Below, piece by piece: positions 60,501-64,000 of a DNA stretch of 64,000 nucleotides; positions within the stretch are counted from its first letter, which is position 1; each line of letters opens with the position of its first letter. The DNA comes from Nocardia camponoti. GTDB lineage: Bacteria; Actinomycetota; Actinomycetes; Mycobacteriales; Mycobacteriaceae. The position numbers and the translations under genes are program-made. Under the pieces are notes generated by a model. It saw only the letters and a list, made by a program, of their open reading frames with translations, made no database searches and was not told the DNA's origin. Location: assembly GCF_014646135.1 (NCBI RefSeq), contig NZ_BMMW01000001.1, positions 141,570 through 205,569 on the forward strand. Reading direction: 5' to 3'.

Positions 60501-62394
60501 CCCTGACGCGTTCGCCGAACTGGTGGCGAACGAAGGCGTCACGGTCCTAAGCCAAACCCCTTCCGCCTTCTACGGTTTCGTCGACGCGAACCGCCGCCGC
60601 GCCCGCGACGATCTGGCCCTGCGCTACGTCGTTTTCGGCGGCGAAGCACTCGACGCCACCCGCATCGCCGACTGGTTCGACGCCCCACCCGCCTCCGCTC
60701 CGCGACTGATCAACATGTACGGGATCACCGAAACGACCGTTCACGTGAGTTTCGCCGACGTCGATCGCGCGGGCACACACGGCATCGGTCGGCCGCTTCC
60801 CGGGCTGGCGGTCCACGTCCTCGACGAACGCCTCCACCCAGTCCCGGTTGGGGTGCGCGGCGACCTCTACGTCGGCGGCGACCAGCTCGCGCGCGGCTAC
60901 CTCGACCAGGCCGCGCTCACGGCAGGCCGGTTCATCGCCGACCCGTTCGGCGCGCCCGGTGGCCGCCTCTACCGCACCGGCGACGTCGGGCGCTGGCGCC
61001 GCACGGCAGGCAACAAGCTCGAACTTGACTACCTCGGTCGCGCCGACGATCAGGTCCAATTGCGTGGATTCCGAATCGAATTGGGCGAGATTGAAGCCGC
61101 GCTACTCCGGCATCCGGGCGTCGCGCAGGCGGCGGCCACAGTGGTCCGGCACGCGCAAGACGTCGACCAACTCGTCGGTTACGTGGTCGCCGCCGACGGC
61201 ACCGCGCTTGGCCCGAATGAGGTGCGCGAAACCGCAGCCGAGGTGCTCACCGGCTACATGGTCCCGTCGGCGGTCATGGTGCTGCCCACGATCCCGATGA
61301 CGGTCAACGGCAAGCTGGACCGAAAGGCATTGCCAGCCCCCAGTTTTGAGACAGCGAAGAGCGAAACGGATGCGCCCCGAACACGTTCGGAGGCCCTCAT
61401 CGCCGAAGTCTTCGCCACTACCCTCGGCGTCGCGCACGTCAACGGCACCGACGGCTTCTTTGACCTCGGGGGCAACTCCCTGCTCGCCACCCTCGCCGTC
61501 ACCGAATTGCGTTCACGCGGAGTGGGTGTCGAGCTGCCGTGGATGTTCGACGACGCAACCCCGCGCGCCCTCGCCCAACGCGCCGACGACGCGACCGGCG
61601 CTTCGGGTCTGCAAGTACTGCTTCCACTCCGACCGGCAGGCGACGCGAGCCCGCTTTTCGCGATTCACCCAGCGGGCGGTCTCGCCTGGTTCTACGGCGG
61701 CCTCGTCGGCCACCTCGACCCAGCGCGACCCGTTTACGGCCTGCAAGACCCGCATGTTGTCGCGGGGGAGGAACTGGCGACGTCGATCGAAGAACTCGCC
61801 GACCGCTACGTCGCAGAAATCCGCGCGGTCCAACCGGAAGGGCCGTATCACCTGCTCGGCTGGTCGCTCGGCGGCGAAATCGCTCACGCCGTCGCGACCG
61901 CGCTCCAAGCCCAGGGCCAGCAGGTCGGCTTGCTCGCCATGATGGACGCGGCAGCCGGTGCCGCCGCGCCGGAGTCGACGAGCGAAGCGGGCCCCGGCGA
62001 GGTCATGGCCGACCTCCTCGGCGGCTGGCGTGAACTTTTCGAACTCGGCGACACCGTCACCGCGCGGACCTCTGACGAGGCGTGGCAGGTGATTCGCGGC
62101 CAAATCGCCAACACCGGCCTCTTCACCGCCGACCAACTCGACCGCGTGATGCGCAGTTTCGACACCGCGGGCACCATCGCCGAGCAATACCAACCACAGG
62201 TCTTCGACGGCGACCTCGTGTTCTTCACCGCGGGTAAGGACCGCCCCGACACCGCCGCGATCGCCGCAACCTGGACCCCGTTCATCAGCGGCACCGTGCA
62301 CAACACCGTGCTCGACGCCCGACATCTCGAACTCACCCACCCGGCCGCGCTCGCCGAGATCGGCCCGATCATCGAAAGGTTCCTGACCTCATGA
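36502..62394 (+). CDS. Giant seven-module non-ribosomal peptide synthetase (8630 aa)
   Basis: One uninterrupted frame of 25.9 kb. Domain order: C1-A1-T1, C2-A2-T2, C3-A3-T3, C4-A4-T4, C5-A5-T5-E5, C6-A6-T6, C7-A7-T7-TE. All condensation domains keep HHxxxDG. The carrier serines are at residues 1127, 2323, 3379, 4437, 5485, 7145 and 8326. The thioesterase has GWSLGG with Ser8455. C1 resembles the EntF starter domain, C6 is of the D-residue-accepting type, and the rest are of the L type. A1, A6, A7 and C2 contain repeat-rich insertions. Predicted product: an N-capped heptapeptide with a D-configured residue 5 and Thr at position 7, released or cyclised by the TE. No MbtH-like protein, carrier-protein activator or transporter gene adjoins it in the window. 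The compound is not recognised. Confidence 0.95.
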   Translation: MEFVDSCAANEDLIPLSSAQLGMWFADSVNSGPSSGTNIAQYVEIDGELDVELFNEAVHETAQETESLIVRIVEANGRPFQLVDRGISFNELVIDFRHEADPLAAALAWMRDDYTAPVDITRHQLVVTRLLRVRDDLYLWYARGHHLIIDGYGAFTVVSRIAERYNALREGRAPAKWTGASLRDISADDENYRASARFETDRAYWLDKVRGLPAPAGLSGRTALPSVLDRIAARRLPDELCALLDRRAGELDASAAQVIVAAFGVFLARMLDVDEVALSVPMSARVTKRLRDSAAMVANMVPIRTALDATTTVGQVVRTTNTELVSALRHQRYRFEDLRRDSPDIDNSANTFGPVVNIVFFDSDIRIGDAVGHYHALTSGALEDLQINLYRTGAAAPLLIELHGNERLYNQRDIDVHTDTFIEFLRRFVAAPDDQPLLDLPLLAPEHEVVDVVAPGVRPAETLVDVLARQRDATPSAVAVTEGASSVTYAELHSRAAGLASVLRGLGARPGKIVAVSLPRGIEAIVAEIAVLETGAAFLPLDVTHPRERLESILRQSNPIAVVVDSRTATVVPSAPELLVSVHAEPADEGSQEAPRRPGEVVSSTPAGVAGDSGTDSVVDEGTRSGGAGVPASSVQGPAAAGAGTDPSAQVRAPGDPETDSIVGESARSGDMAGAPGADSAASEGTRYGGAAATAGTGSAVGEGAGSGGAVAAHGESGPSSDDAAYVIFTSGSTGEPKGVVITHRAAVTYLANAVAALGVRRDDVWTWLHSIAFDYSIWEVFGPLSTGGRIVVVDQATARAPEDLVALTAAEGVTVFSHTPSAFYQFAAAARRGADRDALTLRLVVLSGEALDPAALAPWFADHPDRPVVVNSYGITETTVFVTHAALTPDDATADAASRIGTALPGLRASVLDRRLRPTPIGAWGEIYVAGDQLARGYLGKPGLTATRFVADPWGEPGARMYRSGDVARHNHDGELDYRGRADQQVQLRGYRIELDEVKAALLADPTVAAAAVIVHGAGTDAARLVGYVLPNEGAVIDTESVLTQASSRLPEYMLPSVLMVVAELPLTVNGKLDVRALPEPTETTAAAYVEPRTEMERQLAGVFADVLGLERVGAEDNFFAIGGNSLTAASAVVRAAEVTGCAVSVRDLFAAPTVAAFAARVGNARQHQRPVLAPVDRPELIPLAPAQQRMWLMNRLDPSSSVYNIPVVLRFTGALDHVALWAALGDVVERHESLRTRYPTVNDEGTQEILTTAAALAGCAQAPEIVAPDALDARIAELTAEGFDLAARPPLRATVITTAPNDHVFVLVLHHICCDGASLAPLAVDFATAYAARTGASSAPAATLSTGSATGENIAHGTHSPGAATANAATAANAASAANPAAAANGVSAAKDEAAADIAAAAGGTSVAGGVSAANSRAAADRASAANGELAANGRPAADGAAAANAATAANGEVAADLASATNGAAAVNGEGATNTPAANPAPLTVQYADYTDWHRRLLGSAVDPDSVRAIELQYWRTQLADLPDALTLPSDRPRPPRQSLDGGLVTSRIPAPLFAGIEHLAHSADVTPFMVVHAALAVLLARLSTSDDIVIGAPIAGRGEADLMPLIGMFVNTIALRTSVDPGESFAEFLDRVKETDVDAFAHGDLPFDEVVDAVAPQRSAAYAPVCQVYLSFDNTELPQLTLPGVRVDVLDPGAEPAKVDLVFTVGANGTGGDIALRVNYATDLFDAPTVERMTDRLLRLLTAILADPSAAVGDLDLLAGDERAELQPVRGAAAVPGVAFADLLARGVATSPHAPAIIAGTDTLTFTDVDEQSNRFARRLIENGARPGGVVALVLPRSADFVIAMWAVAKTGAALVLIDPRNPSDRVAAMLADSRPTVVLTSTDVEATVPAGPWVELVVADPASRAVTATYSPDPITDHERGRAISATDVAYVIYTSGTTGVPKGVEVTNQGLANFAAEQQERYAVDPDVRVLQAAGPGFDAVVLELLMAHPGGAALVVSPPTVYAGEELTELIAAQGVTHAFLTPTVLASMEPGAVPNLRVLVAGGEALTPELRAAWAPNRSLFNGYGPTETTIMVAISDAIAPDGSITIGGPIRGVTAQILDSRLRPVPVGVTGELYVGGVQLARGYLGRPARTAGAFVADPTGAGTRMYRTGDRVRWTPDHTIEYLGRSDNQVKIRGQRTELGEIESVLAQDPAVAHAVVVLRSDDHGEHLVGYVVGNGSRTAPSADIDPEAVRAGARDHLPAHMVPDAIMVLDRFPLTASGKLDRALLPAPEFTSVTDLAPRTPTEVLVAEVYRDVLGVAHVNALDNFFDLGGNSLSATKVAARLGALFGADVGVRALFETPTVDALARSLDGFTPTETHAVLGGQARPERIPLSPAQSRMWFLNRFDPGAAVFDVPVQVRLTGHLDIDALRAAFADVIERHETLRTRYPDSDTGPYQEILSVDEAMPEIIVEPVTADVDHRIREIIATGFDVINEVPVRISVLKTAPSEHVLILTVHHIAIDGSSLAPLAADIATAYAARAAGEAPIWSPLAVQYADYAIWQQALLGDDTDGASAGARQLDYWRGTLADLPEVIDLPTDRPRPPQQSFDGATMTASIPAPLHRALVDFARQHNTTVFMVTHAAFAVLLARLSGSDDIAVGTPVAGRGVPALDPLIGMFVNTLVLRVPVAPAASFLDVLDHAREADLGAFDNASVPFERLVEVLNPPRSTAHAPLTQVGFSYQNIDIPTLSMAGLTVDAKLLNPGVAKYDLHLTLVDNVDADGQPAEMGVEFGFATDLFDIESIVPIFDRFVAVLTGVLADPTRPVGDLAILASDEEVRLAGHARGRTPVPGPSTLADLFAAKVNGGPERTALIDDVTGERLSYREFGDRVNALARTFIGVGLGPGSLVAVALPRSVDLLVTLYAIETAGAAYLPLNPDHPADRVRTILDTARPDAAVASTPLPFDKPQWTFDELSSRASDSRPVTDADRTASLRPEHLAYVIFTSGSTGVPKGVAVTNRAVTNQLRWLTKHYAIDADDTGLLRTPVTFDLSIWELFGPLTSGARLVVADAEAHNDPMAVAGLIARHGVTIADFVPSLLAACLDTATADDLASLRQVLCIGEPLDAVTVGRFRDVSSARIDNLYGPTEAAVSATAHEIEDLGASVPIGTPEAGVATYVLDSRMHPVPVGTIGELYLGGEQLARGYYARPGLTATTFVADPFATTPGKRLYRTGDLVRLEDDGQLYYVGRRDSQIKIRGLRVELGDIEAALREHPDVRAAVASVRTVAGEPLLVAYVVTSSGTTDPLRTFLSTRLPAYMVPTQVMAVDAIPLTSNGKIDFRALPEPNLSATTAGYRAPNGLIEQTIASVFAELLDRPVVGADDNFFDLGGNSLLATRALSRIGAVLGVDIAVRAMFEAGTVAELADWIDRSRLIGAAAAGPFARPKPDRVPLSPAQSRMWLLNQLEPDTATYVVPLAIRLDGPVDVIAMSAALRDVVERHEILRTTYPAYDGTPTQAVLPVDTALADADLTPRAVESDDALAEELRAFFSEGFDVSAGAPLRVAFYRIGAADNAYAFAMAVHHINCDGFSVEPLVADLMTAYLARTDGVAPNWSPLPVQFADFALWQRDQLATTGDADLTYWRTQLASLPDVLTLPSDRPRPTTQTHQGATVHARVPADVASAVADLARGHGVTPFMVLHTAFAVLLAQLSGTDDIVIGVPFAGRGDRSLDRLVGMFVNTLVLRTRVRPDQRFTDLLDLTRRTDVEAFDHAATPFEQLVEVLNPARSTAHAPLFQVMLAYQNMAPAVLELPGLAIRSIDVGSDPAIGDLLLMVTEDEGGLGLRLTYATDLFDETTARGFTDQLVTVLSAVTANPGIAAGDIALVESDSGTPEFAALVDPDHTLVDAFDAQVARTPDAVALVDAAGENLTYRELDARANQLARRLIAAGAGPETTVAVAVERSIDLVVAVYAVVKSGAAFVPLDPANPVARLAHTIEVAKPVLTVTTTASRSALPVDGPEVIVVDEPGGDFSTAPVTDADRIAPLRADHLAYVLFTSGSTGTPKGVALTHAATMHQLAWAQTAFPHDGCDVVLHKTPLTFDIAMWELFWPLQIGARIVLAEPGGHRDPRYLAETIAREGITSVHFVPSMLDVLLEQPSMTALPNVRWVFVAGEALAQRTVERARTVFVRATLANWYGPAEAEVITSHRCGAGALAPAVPIGSPVTGMAAHVLNTRLRPVPAGVVGELYVSGIQLARGYHGRSDLTSARFVANPFGAPGERLYRTGDLVRRTRDGVLEYVGRVDFQAKYHGQRVEPGDIENALASLPNVGHAVAIVTADRITGYVTPTAGNDLDGRELRKRLGRLLPAYLVPASVIVLDGFPLTATGKLDRAALAAVRHDETIDPTDLQERLLADYEARTDREAVLAKIVAEIVGIDKLSVTADLFDLGLNSLSAAQLAARAEAALQVRVTVRDIFENTTIAELAEQLAVRDRYSSVPLVHHTGTDEIPLAAAQRRIWILNQLDPASSAYNIVFAARLTGELDVDALRSAMLDVMERHEPLRTVYSATATGSAHQVVRAGIADLPVSRPRDDDELARLLRAEVDAGFDVAVDFPARARLFAVGSHEHVLVVVVHHIAADGASMAPLARDVFAAYRARRTGTDPQWPTLPVTYTDYARWQRDLLGAEEDSTSLAARQIAYWSRTLADAPELLELPTDRPRPAVLSNDGGRVEFTVSPELAAAVGEVAQREGVTVFMVLHAALALLLARTAHTNDVSIGTPVAGRGRPELDELVGMFVNTVVLRTRFTDDQPFREMLADLRATDLEALAHADVPFERIAEVLDRGRSTAFSPLYQVMLGFRNAETTHLELDDLTVDVLDPEVAQAKTDLTVLLNEQAGDAGIVGEIIYATDLFDEETAARFADRFLRVLAQVCADPELPIGDLALLNEEERVELVPAGQESPVRARPLPELLSGDAAADRDAIALIGDGQTLTYGELDELSDRLAVLLARRGARPGVFVAVGLPRSLNYHVALWAITKTGAAFVPLDLRYPADRLAHMVRDSGALFGITSAEAFESVPDGVPWVSLDDPAVVDEIAAAAGTFAGPARPIRLDDAAYVIYTSGSTGVPKGVVVTHEGLAGFADAQHVHYEMDTTSRVLQVSAPAFDATLMESLMAHTARAALVIAPPDVYAGQPLADFLADHQISHAFLTPGVAATVSPAGLDALRMVTVGGEALPAELVETWAGPARRFHNVYGPSEATIAVSISAPLRPGDPITIGAPMVGVHAAVLDQRMRPVPVGVVGELYVSGKPVARGYVNRPAITAGAFVANPFGPQGSRMYRTGDLVRWTPEHTLEYVGRADFQVKIRGQRVELGEIDAALLACPGVVRAVTVSTRGSAGQPLLAAYVVAADGVSVDIAGVREQLAARLPEHMVPASVTVLDALPMSATGKIDRRALPEPVVDEVVSVAPAETADEETIAGVFADVLGVEVVGVDESFFALGGDSIMSIQLASRLKSAGIAVTARDIFEHRTVRGLAAVAADARRVSLAELPGGGVGEVAPTPIVAWFLGRGGGDRFAQSVLVELPADAPVSQVVETVRAVVDHHDVLRARVASGGLVVGPVGSVDVDSLVTTRTFSRENAPGTPGFAAVAEEALAAATQRLDPAAGVMVQVVRLVPEAAVGSGPGSAVVDGLVGELSAAAGSRAEGRALIVVHHLAVDGVSWRILLPDFVSAWQQLVDGQTVELPPVGTSMRTWADALTAAVPSRRGEAEFWAAMGERAEPLLGRAEFDPALDVQGSVAQTSLRLPVALSTTLLGEMGRVVRGTVDDALLAGLVRALGRWRRAHGRGEHDGARILLESHGRTEQLVPGADLSRTVGWFTSAYPVDFTVGPDGDARAAVKVVKEQLRAVPDNGVGYGMLRYLDPESDLAGGVQPQVSFNNLGRAGVDLSALSGVAWVPASEEFDREGAFDPDMPAAAPLTVDVSVVDTTDGPAISGRIGYATRLFDAQEIEDFAAEWTRALVEIVEVVEAEQDWGLTPSDAPLVTLTTTDLEMFADRYGPLDEVWSLAPLQTGLLFHAELAEGDLDVYTAQSTMTLTGPLDAPRLRRAAEALLHRHPNLRAAFARTAEGGLAQVVPAEVDVPWRTVRSLDGDVADAADAILAAERSLPFDPADAPLVRFVLVETGPDEHQLIITAHHLLLDGWSLPLMLRDLVTLYAVDGAALPPAPSYGDYLSWLGQRDLTAGIELWRNELADVDEPTLIGATGVDTTVDVPIDLAVDLPADVTAALVDLARTTGVTMSTIVQFAWGTVLSAQLGRDEVVFGETVSGRPADLAGVESMIGLFINTLPARVRVRPDQTIAHALRELQHDKTRLLEHHHVELSSILGALGRGQLFDTLVAFESYPVDSTGMGDTAIDGVRVTDVTGTDAAHFPITVQAHHTDTLHVRVRYQPSRVAEAIAAGMADRVERVLRAIASDSTSRVGDLDLLSPADRAALAPARGRRGEPAEPLIDLLRRGLATRPDGIAVTGGVDSLAFAELSTRARQLAVHLHTKGVVTGDVVGVVMPRSTELITAIWALAELGAAPALLDPRNPAERLAVMLADSGAEQVLTVADVVRQLSADSAANMSGLSEVGAAATVSGSGDVGANATDIDDVPGSGGASANATGIDDVPGSGGVSANASGTDVPGSGDVGANATDTDATGEASAGPHTVSAARRRTEQRGFDFSEVAAGTHTVSTAAPDGRWSLTVLDDPATAVALAALQPTPADLRTRAVHPTDIAYVIYTSGTTGAPKGVAVTTSGLANFVAEQRERYAVVPDSRVLQCAAPGFDAVMLEILMAHPNSAALVISPPQVYAGAELEELITEHAVTHAFLTPTVLATMSPDNIADHLNVLVAGGEAVSPELATTWAPGRALHNGYGPTETTIMVAISDALSPTEPVTLGGPIRGMSAMVLDHRLRPVPPGVTGDLYFSGNQLARGYLGRPATTATAFVASPFDPGTRMYRTGDRARWTADHTIDYQGRADHQTKIRGQRIELGEIEVVLADLAGVRRAVVGLRTDDVGVDHLVGYLVADDTPASVTPADIRTAARRRLPAHMVPDVCVFVDDLPLTTTGKLDRAALPTPDFVTADYRAPVGPTEEAVATICAEVLGTARTGMGDNFFDLGGNSLTATRLAARLGTVLGVRVAVRDIFENPVLADLAETLSTATQHDRPPLTRRTTDDPVLLSPAQQRMWFLNQLDSSIGAYNIPLVIRMTGNLDIDALQTACAMVVERHESLRTKFPVIDGVPHQVVVDATDVVPALRPVAVEESVLPKAIQAVVHQSFQVTEAPPIRAELFELGRNDHVLVIAVHHICTDGQSMAPLARDVAAAYHAVTADLDAPAWPELTVHYPDYALWQHEVLGSEDDPTSLLSRQLDYWRETLSDLPELLELPTDFPRPAVASMRGATSPFTVDAALHARIAELAASTGTTPFMVVHAALTVLLSRLAATTDVAVGTPVSGRGERELDDLIGMFVNTIVLRTEVRPEQSFTDLLAKVRAADLGALAHIDVSFEQVVNAINPPRSTAHLPLYQVSIDYQNLSDAKLTLDDLTIEAIENAVEQAQSDLNVKLTEQLAPDGTPLGLDGYLTYATDLFAEESMHRFGAAFVRLLDQVTANPAALVGDLELLDARERALIGEATVEVGAAVPEATLADLFAEQVARTPHATAVTDGTSTLTYAELDSRATELAAALINAGATTETLVAVALSRSTDLVVGLLAVAKTGAGYLPVDVTYPADRLTYILNDATPVALLANSSTVSQVPHFAGPTVLLDRLVGLVSTSDAHTSPAPDARGSRATRSDALSSPVRTADGRGNQVTAADAPASPAHAADARGSRVTRSDALSSPVRTADGRGNQVTAADAPASPAHAADDWASPASTGPAGVAGAQGGRVAAGGQAGSTTAAHPDNLAYVIYTSGSTGRPKGVAVTHRDAVTLFTHTAERFDVGPDDVWTLFHSYAFDFAVWEMWGALLSGGRLVVVDYPTSRDPDAFAELVANEGVTVLSQTPSAFYGFVDANRRRARDDLALRYVVFGGEALDATRIADWFDAPPASAPRLINMYGITETTVHVSFADVDRAGTHGIGRPLPGLAVHVLDERLHPVPVGVRGDLYVGGDQLARGYLDQAALTAGRFIADPFGAPGGRLYRTGDVGRWRRTAGNKLELDYLGRADDQVQLRGFRIELGEIEAALLRHPGVAQAAATVVRHAQDVDQLVGYVVAADGTALGPNEVRETAAEVLTGYMVPSAVMVLPTIPMTVNGKLDRKALPAPSFETAKSETDAPRTRSEALIAEVFATTLGVAHVNGTDGFFDLGGNSLLATLAVTELRSRGVGVELPWMFDDATPRALAQRADDATGASGLQVLLPLRPAGDASPLFAIHPAGGLAWFYGGLVGHLDPARPVYGLQDPHVVAGEELATSIEELADRYVAEIRAVQPEGPYHLLGWSLGGEIAHAVATALQAQGQQVGLLAMMDAAAGAAAPESTSEAGPGEVMADLLGGWRELFELGDTVTARTSDEAWQVIRGQIANTGLFTADQLDRVMRSFDTAGTIAEQYQPQVFDGDLVFFTAGKDRPDTAAIAATWTPFISGTVHNTVLDARHLELTHPAALAEIGPIIERFLTS
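36535..39995 (+). other. NRPS module 1: EntF-like starter C, A1 (with insertion), T1
   Basis: C1 (about residues 12-455) has GHHLIIDG at 144-151. Segments such as [26 protein letters not shown] and [11 protein letters not shown] resemble the first domain of EntF, which joins an aryl or acyl cap to the first amino acid. A1 (about 462-1083) has [11 protein letters not shown] and YGITETTV. Its specificity residues read by eye against GrsA are DYWSVSSVFK; the scaffold is of the Thr-like YGITETT type but the code matches nothing I recall. T1 carries GGNSL (Ser1127). A1 is about 110 residues longer than A2-A5 because of the repeat insertion. Confidence 0.85.
38251..38670 (+). repeat. In-frame Gly/Ala/Asp/Ser repeat insertion in A1
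   Basis: About 140 codons between motifs A2 and A3 of A1, ending just before [12 protein letters not shown]. Four imperfect units of about 19-20 residues follow the pattern [52 protein letters not shown]. No fold is expected. The frame is kept throughout. Confidence 0.85.
40045..43575 (+). other. NRPS module 2: C2 (with Ala/Asn-rich insertion), A2, T2
   Basis: C2 (about residues 1182-1763) is L-type, with HHICCDG. It is about 130 residues longer than the other condensation domains owing to a low-complexity insertion just before [17 protein letters not shown]2 (about 1773-2283) is complete ([28 protein letters not shown]). Its code, read by eye, is DALFVGGIMK, suggesting an aliphatic or small hydrophobic residue. 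A6 has the same ten residues. T2 has GGNSL (Ser2323). Confidence 0.85.
40510..40950 (+). repeat. In-frame Ala/Asn/Gly repeat insertion in C2
   Basis: About 147 codons of very low complexity, built on degenerate five-residue units around AANG (SAANG, AAANG, TAANG, ATNGA), equal to a 15-bp period with a 30-bp overtone. It lies between HHICCDG and [11 protein letters not shown], where other condensation domains have a loop of about 10 residues. Confidence 0.87.
43636..46745 (+). other. NRPS module 3: C3, A3, T3
   Basis: C3 (about residues 2379-2827) is L-type with HHIAIDG. A3 (about 2837-3333) has [11 protein letters not shown] and [10 protein letters not shown], a scaffold typical of Ser-type domains. 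The code read by eye is DLWDLILVSK, unlike the usual Ser code DVWHLSLID. The segment usually (S/A)GEAL reads CIGEPLD. Substrate is therefore open, perhaps a polar residue related to Ser. T3 has GGNSL (Ser3379). Confidence 0.83.
46807..49920 (+). other. NRPS module 4: C4, divergent A4, T4
   Basis: C4 (about residues 3436-3877) is L-type with HHINCDG. A4 (about 3883-4387) keeps [19 protein letters not shown] and the C-terminal catalytic lysine in TATGKLDR. But motif A5 reads NWYGPAEAE instead of NxYGPTE, and motif A8 reads [15 protein letters not shown] where [15 protein letters not shown] is usual. The code is DIWHFAWVIK. T4 reads LGLNSL instead of LGGNSL (Ser4437 retained). It may use an unusual substrate. 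Confidence 0.82.
49975..54535 (+). other. NRPS module 5: C5, A5, T5, epimerase E5
   Basis: C5 (about residues 4492-4937) is L-type with HHIAADG. A5 (about 4947-5443) has [11 protein letters not shown] and NVYGPSEAT; code DAMFTGVIAK, hydrophobic pocket, substrate not assigned. T5 has GGDSI (Ser5485), the form that precedes epimerases. E5 (about 5537-6012) is complete, with [42 protein letters not shown] and PQVSFNNLG. Residue 5 should be incorporated in the D form. Confidence 0.88.
54595..58045 (+). other. NRPS module 6: D-accepting C6, A6 (with insertion), T6
   Basis: C6 (about residues 6032-6473) has [21 protein letters not shown] and [12 protein letters not shown], the marks of condensation domains that follow an epimerase. 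A6 (about 6485-7103) has [11 protein letters not shown] and NGYGPTETT and the same code as A2, DALFVGGIMK. A repeat-rich insertion lies between motifs A2 and A3. T6 has GGNSL (Ser7145). Confidence 0.87.
56310..56690 (+). repeat. In-frame 48-bp repeat insertion in A6
   Basis: Four units of 48, 48, 45 and 45 bp run from 56359 to 56544, each starting GGCTCAGGCG and encoding [20 protein letters not shown] 15-16-mers. Flanks on both sides are also low in complexity. It sits between motifs A2 and A3 of A6, after [10 protein letters not shown]. Confidence 0.9.
58096..61590 (+). other. NRPS module 7: C7, Thr-type A7 (with insertion), T7
   Basis: C7 (about residues 7199-7647) is L-type with HHICTDG. 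A7 (about 7663-8283) has [11 protein letters not shown] and [11 protein letters not shown]. The code DFWSVGMVHK differs from the classical Thr code DFWNIGMVHK at two conservative positions, so Thr is likely. The insertion before A3 contains a 120-bp duplication. T7 has GGNSL (Ser8326). Confidence 0.87.
59890..60235 (+). repeat. In-frame 30-bp/120-bp repeat insertion in A7
   Basis: Bases 59941-60037 recur identically at 60061-60157 (97 bp), and the 30 bp before each copy differ at three positions, giving a 120-bp duplication. Each 120-bp unit is four diverged 30-bp units beginning (G/T)CCGACG. The encoded 10-mers are of the type [10 protein letters not shown] and [10 protein letters not shown]. 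It ends shortly before [12 protein letters not shown] of A7. Confidence 0.92.
61606..62394 (+). other. NRPS C-terminal thioesterase (type I, EntF-like)
   Basis: About residues 8369-8630. [21 protein letters not shown] and [16 protein letters not shown] place the nucleophile at Ser8455. Asp8482 (in AMMDAAAG) and His8608 (in [10 protein letters not shown]) complete a plausible triad. It would hydrolyse or cyclise the finished heptapeptide; a nucleophile such as a Thr hydroxyl in the chain would allow a lactone. Confidence 0.88.
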
Positions 62395-63167
62395 CAACGG
62401 CAGCACAGCAGCTTCGCCTCGACGATGGTCGCTCGGTGGCCTGCATCAGCCCCGCCGAGGCGCGGATGCTGTGGAACGAGATGGTCGACGACGGGTTCTA
62501 CCGGCAAGCGGCGGCCACGTTGCGACCCGGCGACGTCGCGCTCGACATCGGCGCCAACATCGGCCTGTCGGCGATGATGTTCGCCGACACCGCGCCGGGC
62601 GTTCGGGTGATCGCCGCCGAACCGGCCCCGCTCACTTACGACTGCCTGCACCGCAACATGTCCGCGCACGTGCCCGGCGGGTTGGCGCTCGAAGCCGCGA
62701 TCGGCGCGGAACCGGGCGTGCTGCCGTTCACCGTGTACCCGCGCGCGACGGCGAACTCCAGCCTTTACGCCGACAAAGCCGCCGACGACGAAGCGACCAG
62801 GGTGTTTCTGCGCAACAGCGGCCTGCCCGACGACGCCATCACGATGATCACCGAGGGCCTGCATGATGGCGAGCAGATCGACGTCGAGGTCACGACCGTC
62901 TCCGCGCTCCTCGCCAAACACGACCCCACCGCCGAGGTCGGCGTACTGAAAATCGACGTGGAACGCGCCGAATTCGACGTGCTCATGGGCATCGACGACG
63001 CCGACTGGCCGCGTATCCGTTCCGTTGTCGCTGAAGTGCACGACCGCAACAACGGACTCGCCCGATTCTGCGACGTGCTCACCGCGCGCGGGTTCACCAC
63101 ACGCGCGCGGCAAGACCCGTCGTTGGCGGGCACTGAACTGCACGAGGTGTACGCCACGCGCGACTAA
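62391..63167 (+). CDS. FkbM-family methyltransferase, translationally coupled to the NRPS
   Basis: 258 residues. Its ATG overlaps the NRPS stop by 4 bp (ATGA). The SAM-binding motif is [16 protein letters not shown], and [19 protein letters not shown] with VVAEVHD is the FkbM family signature. These enzymes are mostly O-methyltransferases. The coupling argues strongly that it tailors the peptide, for example on a Thr/Ser hydroxyl, a carboxylate or the N-terminal cap. The N-terminal 35 residues contain no domain. It ends 15 bp before the convergent gene. Confidence 0.88.
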   Translation: MTTAAQQLRLDDGRSVACISPAEARMLWNEMVDDGFYRQAAATLRPGDVALDIGANIGLSAMMFADTAPGVRVIAAEPAPLTYDCLHRNMSAHVPGGLALEAAIGAEPGVLPFTVYPRATANSSLYADKAADDEATRVFLRNSGLPDDAITMITEGLHDGEQIDVEVTTVSALLAKHDPTAEVGVLKIDVERAEFDVLMGIDDADWPRIRSVVAEVHDRNNGLARFCDVLTARGFTTRARQDPSLAGTELHEVYATRD

Positions 63168-63182
63168 CCGCGGCGGCTCAAG

Positions 63183-64000
63183 CTACGGCGTGGTCAGCGC
63201 GGTCGCGACGGCGGTGCCGAACGCGAGGTCGTTGGTTGTCGCGACCTTGGTGAGCGTCCCGCCGGTCTGCTGCGCGACCTGCGACAGCGTCTGCGGGGCG
63301 TTACCGCCGATCGCGATCACGTCGATGCGCACCGGCTTGCTCGGGTCGGCCGCTTTCGCGAGGTCAGCGAGTAGGGCCGCGCCGGTGAGGGTCGAATCGT
63401 CCTCGGGACCGTCGGTGATCAGCACGATCGAATTCGTGCGCCCCGGCGAATAGCCGGCGACGGCCGCCTTGTACGCGGCGAGCAAGCTCGGGTACGCCTG
63501 GTCCTGCGCGGTCTGGGTCGGCTTGATCGCGGTGAGCGCGCTGCCGACCGCGTTGCGCTGGGCATCGGTCAGCGGCGCGGTCGCGACGTCGGTCTTGTAA
63601 GGCGTTGTGCCGCTGAGGTTTTTGCCGAAACTCCACACGCCAAGGCCGAAGTCGGACGGCATTACCGTCAGGGTTGAGGTGAGCGCGCCGATGGTGTTGG
63701 CCATGCGCGTCATCGACCCTTCCTGCGTCGCCATCGACGACGAAACATCAAGCAGCACAGTCGCATTCACGCCCAGCACCGGATTCGCCAGCGTCGCTTG
63801 CACTTTCGTGAGTGCGGCCTTGCTCGGGTTGGTTGGCGCGGAACCGATCGCCGGTCCGAAGCCCTCCTGGGCGAATGCGGCGGCCTGTTCAGGCGCGCGC
63901 AGGAAGTCGATGAACCGCGACGCGATGAGGTTTTGCGTCTTGTCGACCCACGGCCCCGACAGCAGCGCGGCAGGGTAGTCGGCGAGCGGATTCGCCCCAA
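63183..64000 (-). CDS. Substrate-binding-like plus VWA domain protein, N-terminus outside the window
   Basis: The open frame enters from the right edge; 272 codons are visible, so only the C-terminal part is seen. The right-hand part (about 64000-63800) contains YPAALLSGPWVDK and IDFLRAPEQAAAFAQEG, typical of the end of an extracellular solute-binding domain. The remainder is a von Willebrand A domain with the MIDAS motif DVSSSM and ITDGPEDDS. Secreted SBP-VWA fusions are common in Mycobacteriales envelopes; their function is unclear. No link to the NRPS is evident beyond proximity. Confidence 0.8.
   Translation of the reverse strand, partial: GANPLADYPAALLSGPWVDKTQNLIASRFIDFLRAPEQAAAFAQEGFGPAIGSAPTNPSKAALTKVQATLANPVLGVNATVLLDVSSSMATQEGSMTRMANTIGALTSTLTVMPSDFGLGVWSFGKNLSGTTPYKTDVATAPLTDAQRNAVGSALTAIKPTQTAQDQAYPSLLAAYKAAVAGYSPGRTNSIVLITDGPEDDSTLTGAALLADLAKAADPSKPVRIDVIAIGGNAPQTLSQVAQQTGGTLTKVATTNDLAFGTAVATALTTP

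Overview
The window is high-GC actinobacterial DNA, most likely from the Mycobacteriales (Mycobacterium/Nocardia/Rhodococcus/Gordonia relatives). The evidence is gene content: an MspA-family porin, an AcrA1-like acyl reductase, a RaaS-type TetR regulator beside a tetronasin-type ABC exporter, and the syntenic block pgsA2-like, gcvH, garA, ftsR-like merR, bifunctional nuclease, merR, gcvP, which follows the order around Rv1822-Rv1832 in M. tuberculosis. The species cannot be told from the sequence.

Layout. Positions 1-1667 hold the 3'-truncated AcrA1-like double SDR. Positions 1917-21457 are a Wzx/Wzy-type cell-surface polysaccharide locus. It contains four glycosyltransferases, a chain-length-determinant-like protein, an O-antigen-polymerase-like protein, a flippase, a PslG-like glycosidase lipoprotein, a polyprenyl-phosphate sugar transferase, and a sugar-modification set: glucose-1-phosphate cytidylyltransferase-like nucleotidyltransferase, extended SDR, RmlC-like epimerase, PIG-L deacetylase, two C-methyltransferase-family proteins and a class III aminotransferase. 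An MspA-like porin and a 30-bp minisatellite lie inside this locus. Positions 21458-24631 are a TetR-regulated ABC exporter, divergent from an acyl-CoA oxidase/dehydrogenase. Then come a NERD protein, a DUF2252 protein and the conserved glycine-cleavage/GarA block, with a tandem glycine riboswitch directly before gcvP.

Positions 36502-62394 are one uninterrupted reading frame of 8630 codons: a seven-module non-ribosomal peptide synthetase, C-A-T x5 with an epimerase at module 5, then (D)C-A-T, C-A-T and a thioesterase. An FkbM methyltransferase overlaps its stop codon by 4 bp. The first condensation domain resembles the starter domain of EntF, so the product is probably an N-capped heptapeptide or depsipeptide, released or cyclised by the TE. 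Only the last residue (Thr) is predicted with any confidence. Modules 2 and 6 share an identical specificity code.

The most unusual signal is that this synthetase carries four in-frame low-complexity repeat insertions of about 100-145 residues each. Three lie between core motifs A2 and A3 of adenylation domains 1, 6 and 7, and one lies in a loop of condensation domain 2. The other domains of the same protein lack them. All domain borders and specificity codes were read by eye and are approximate.
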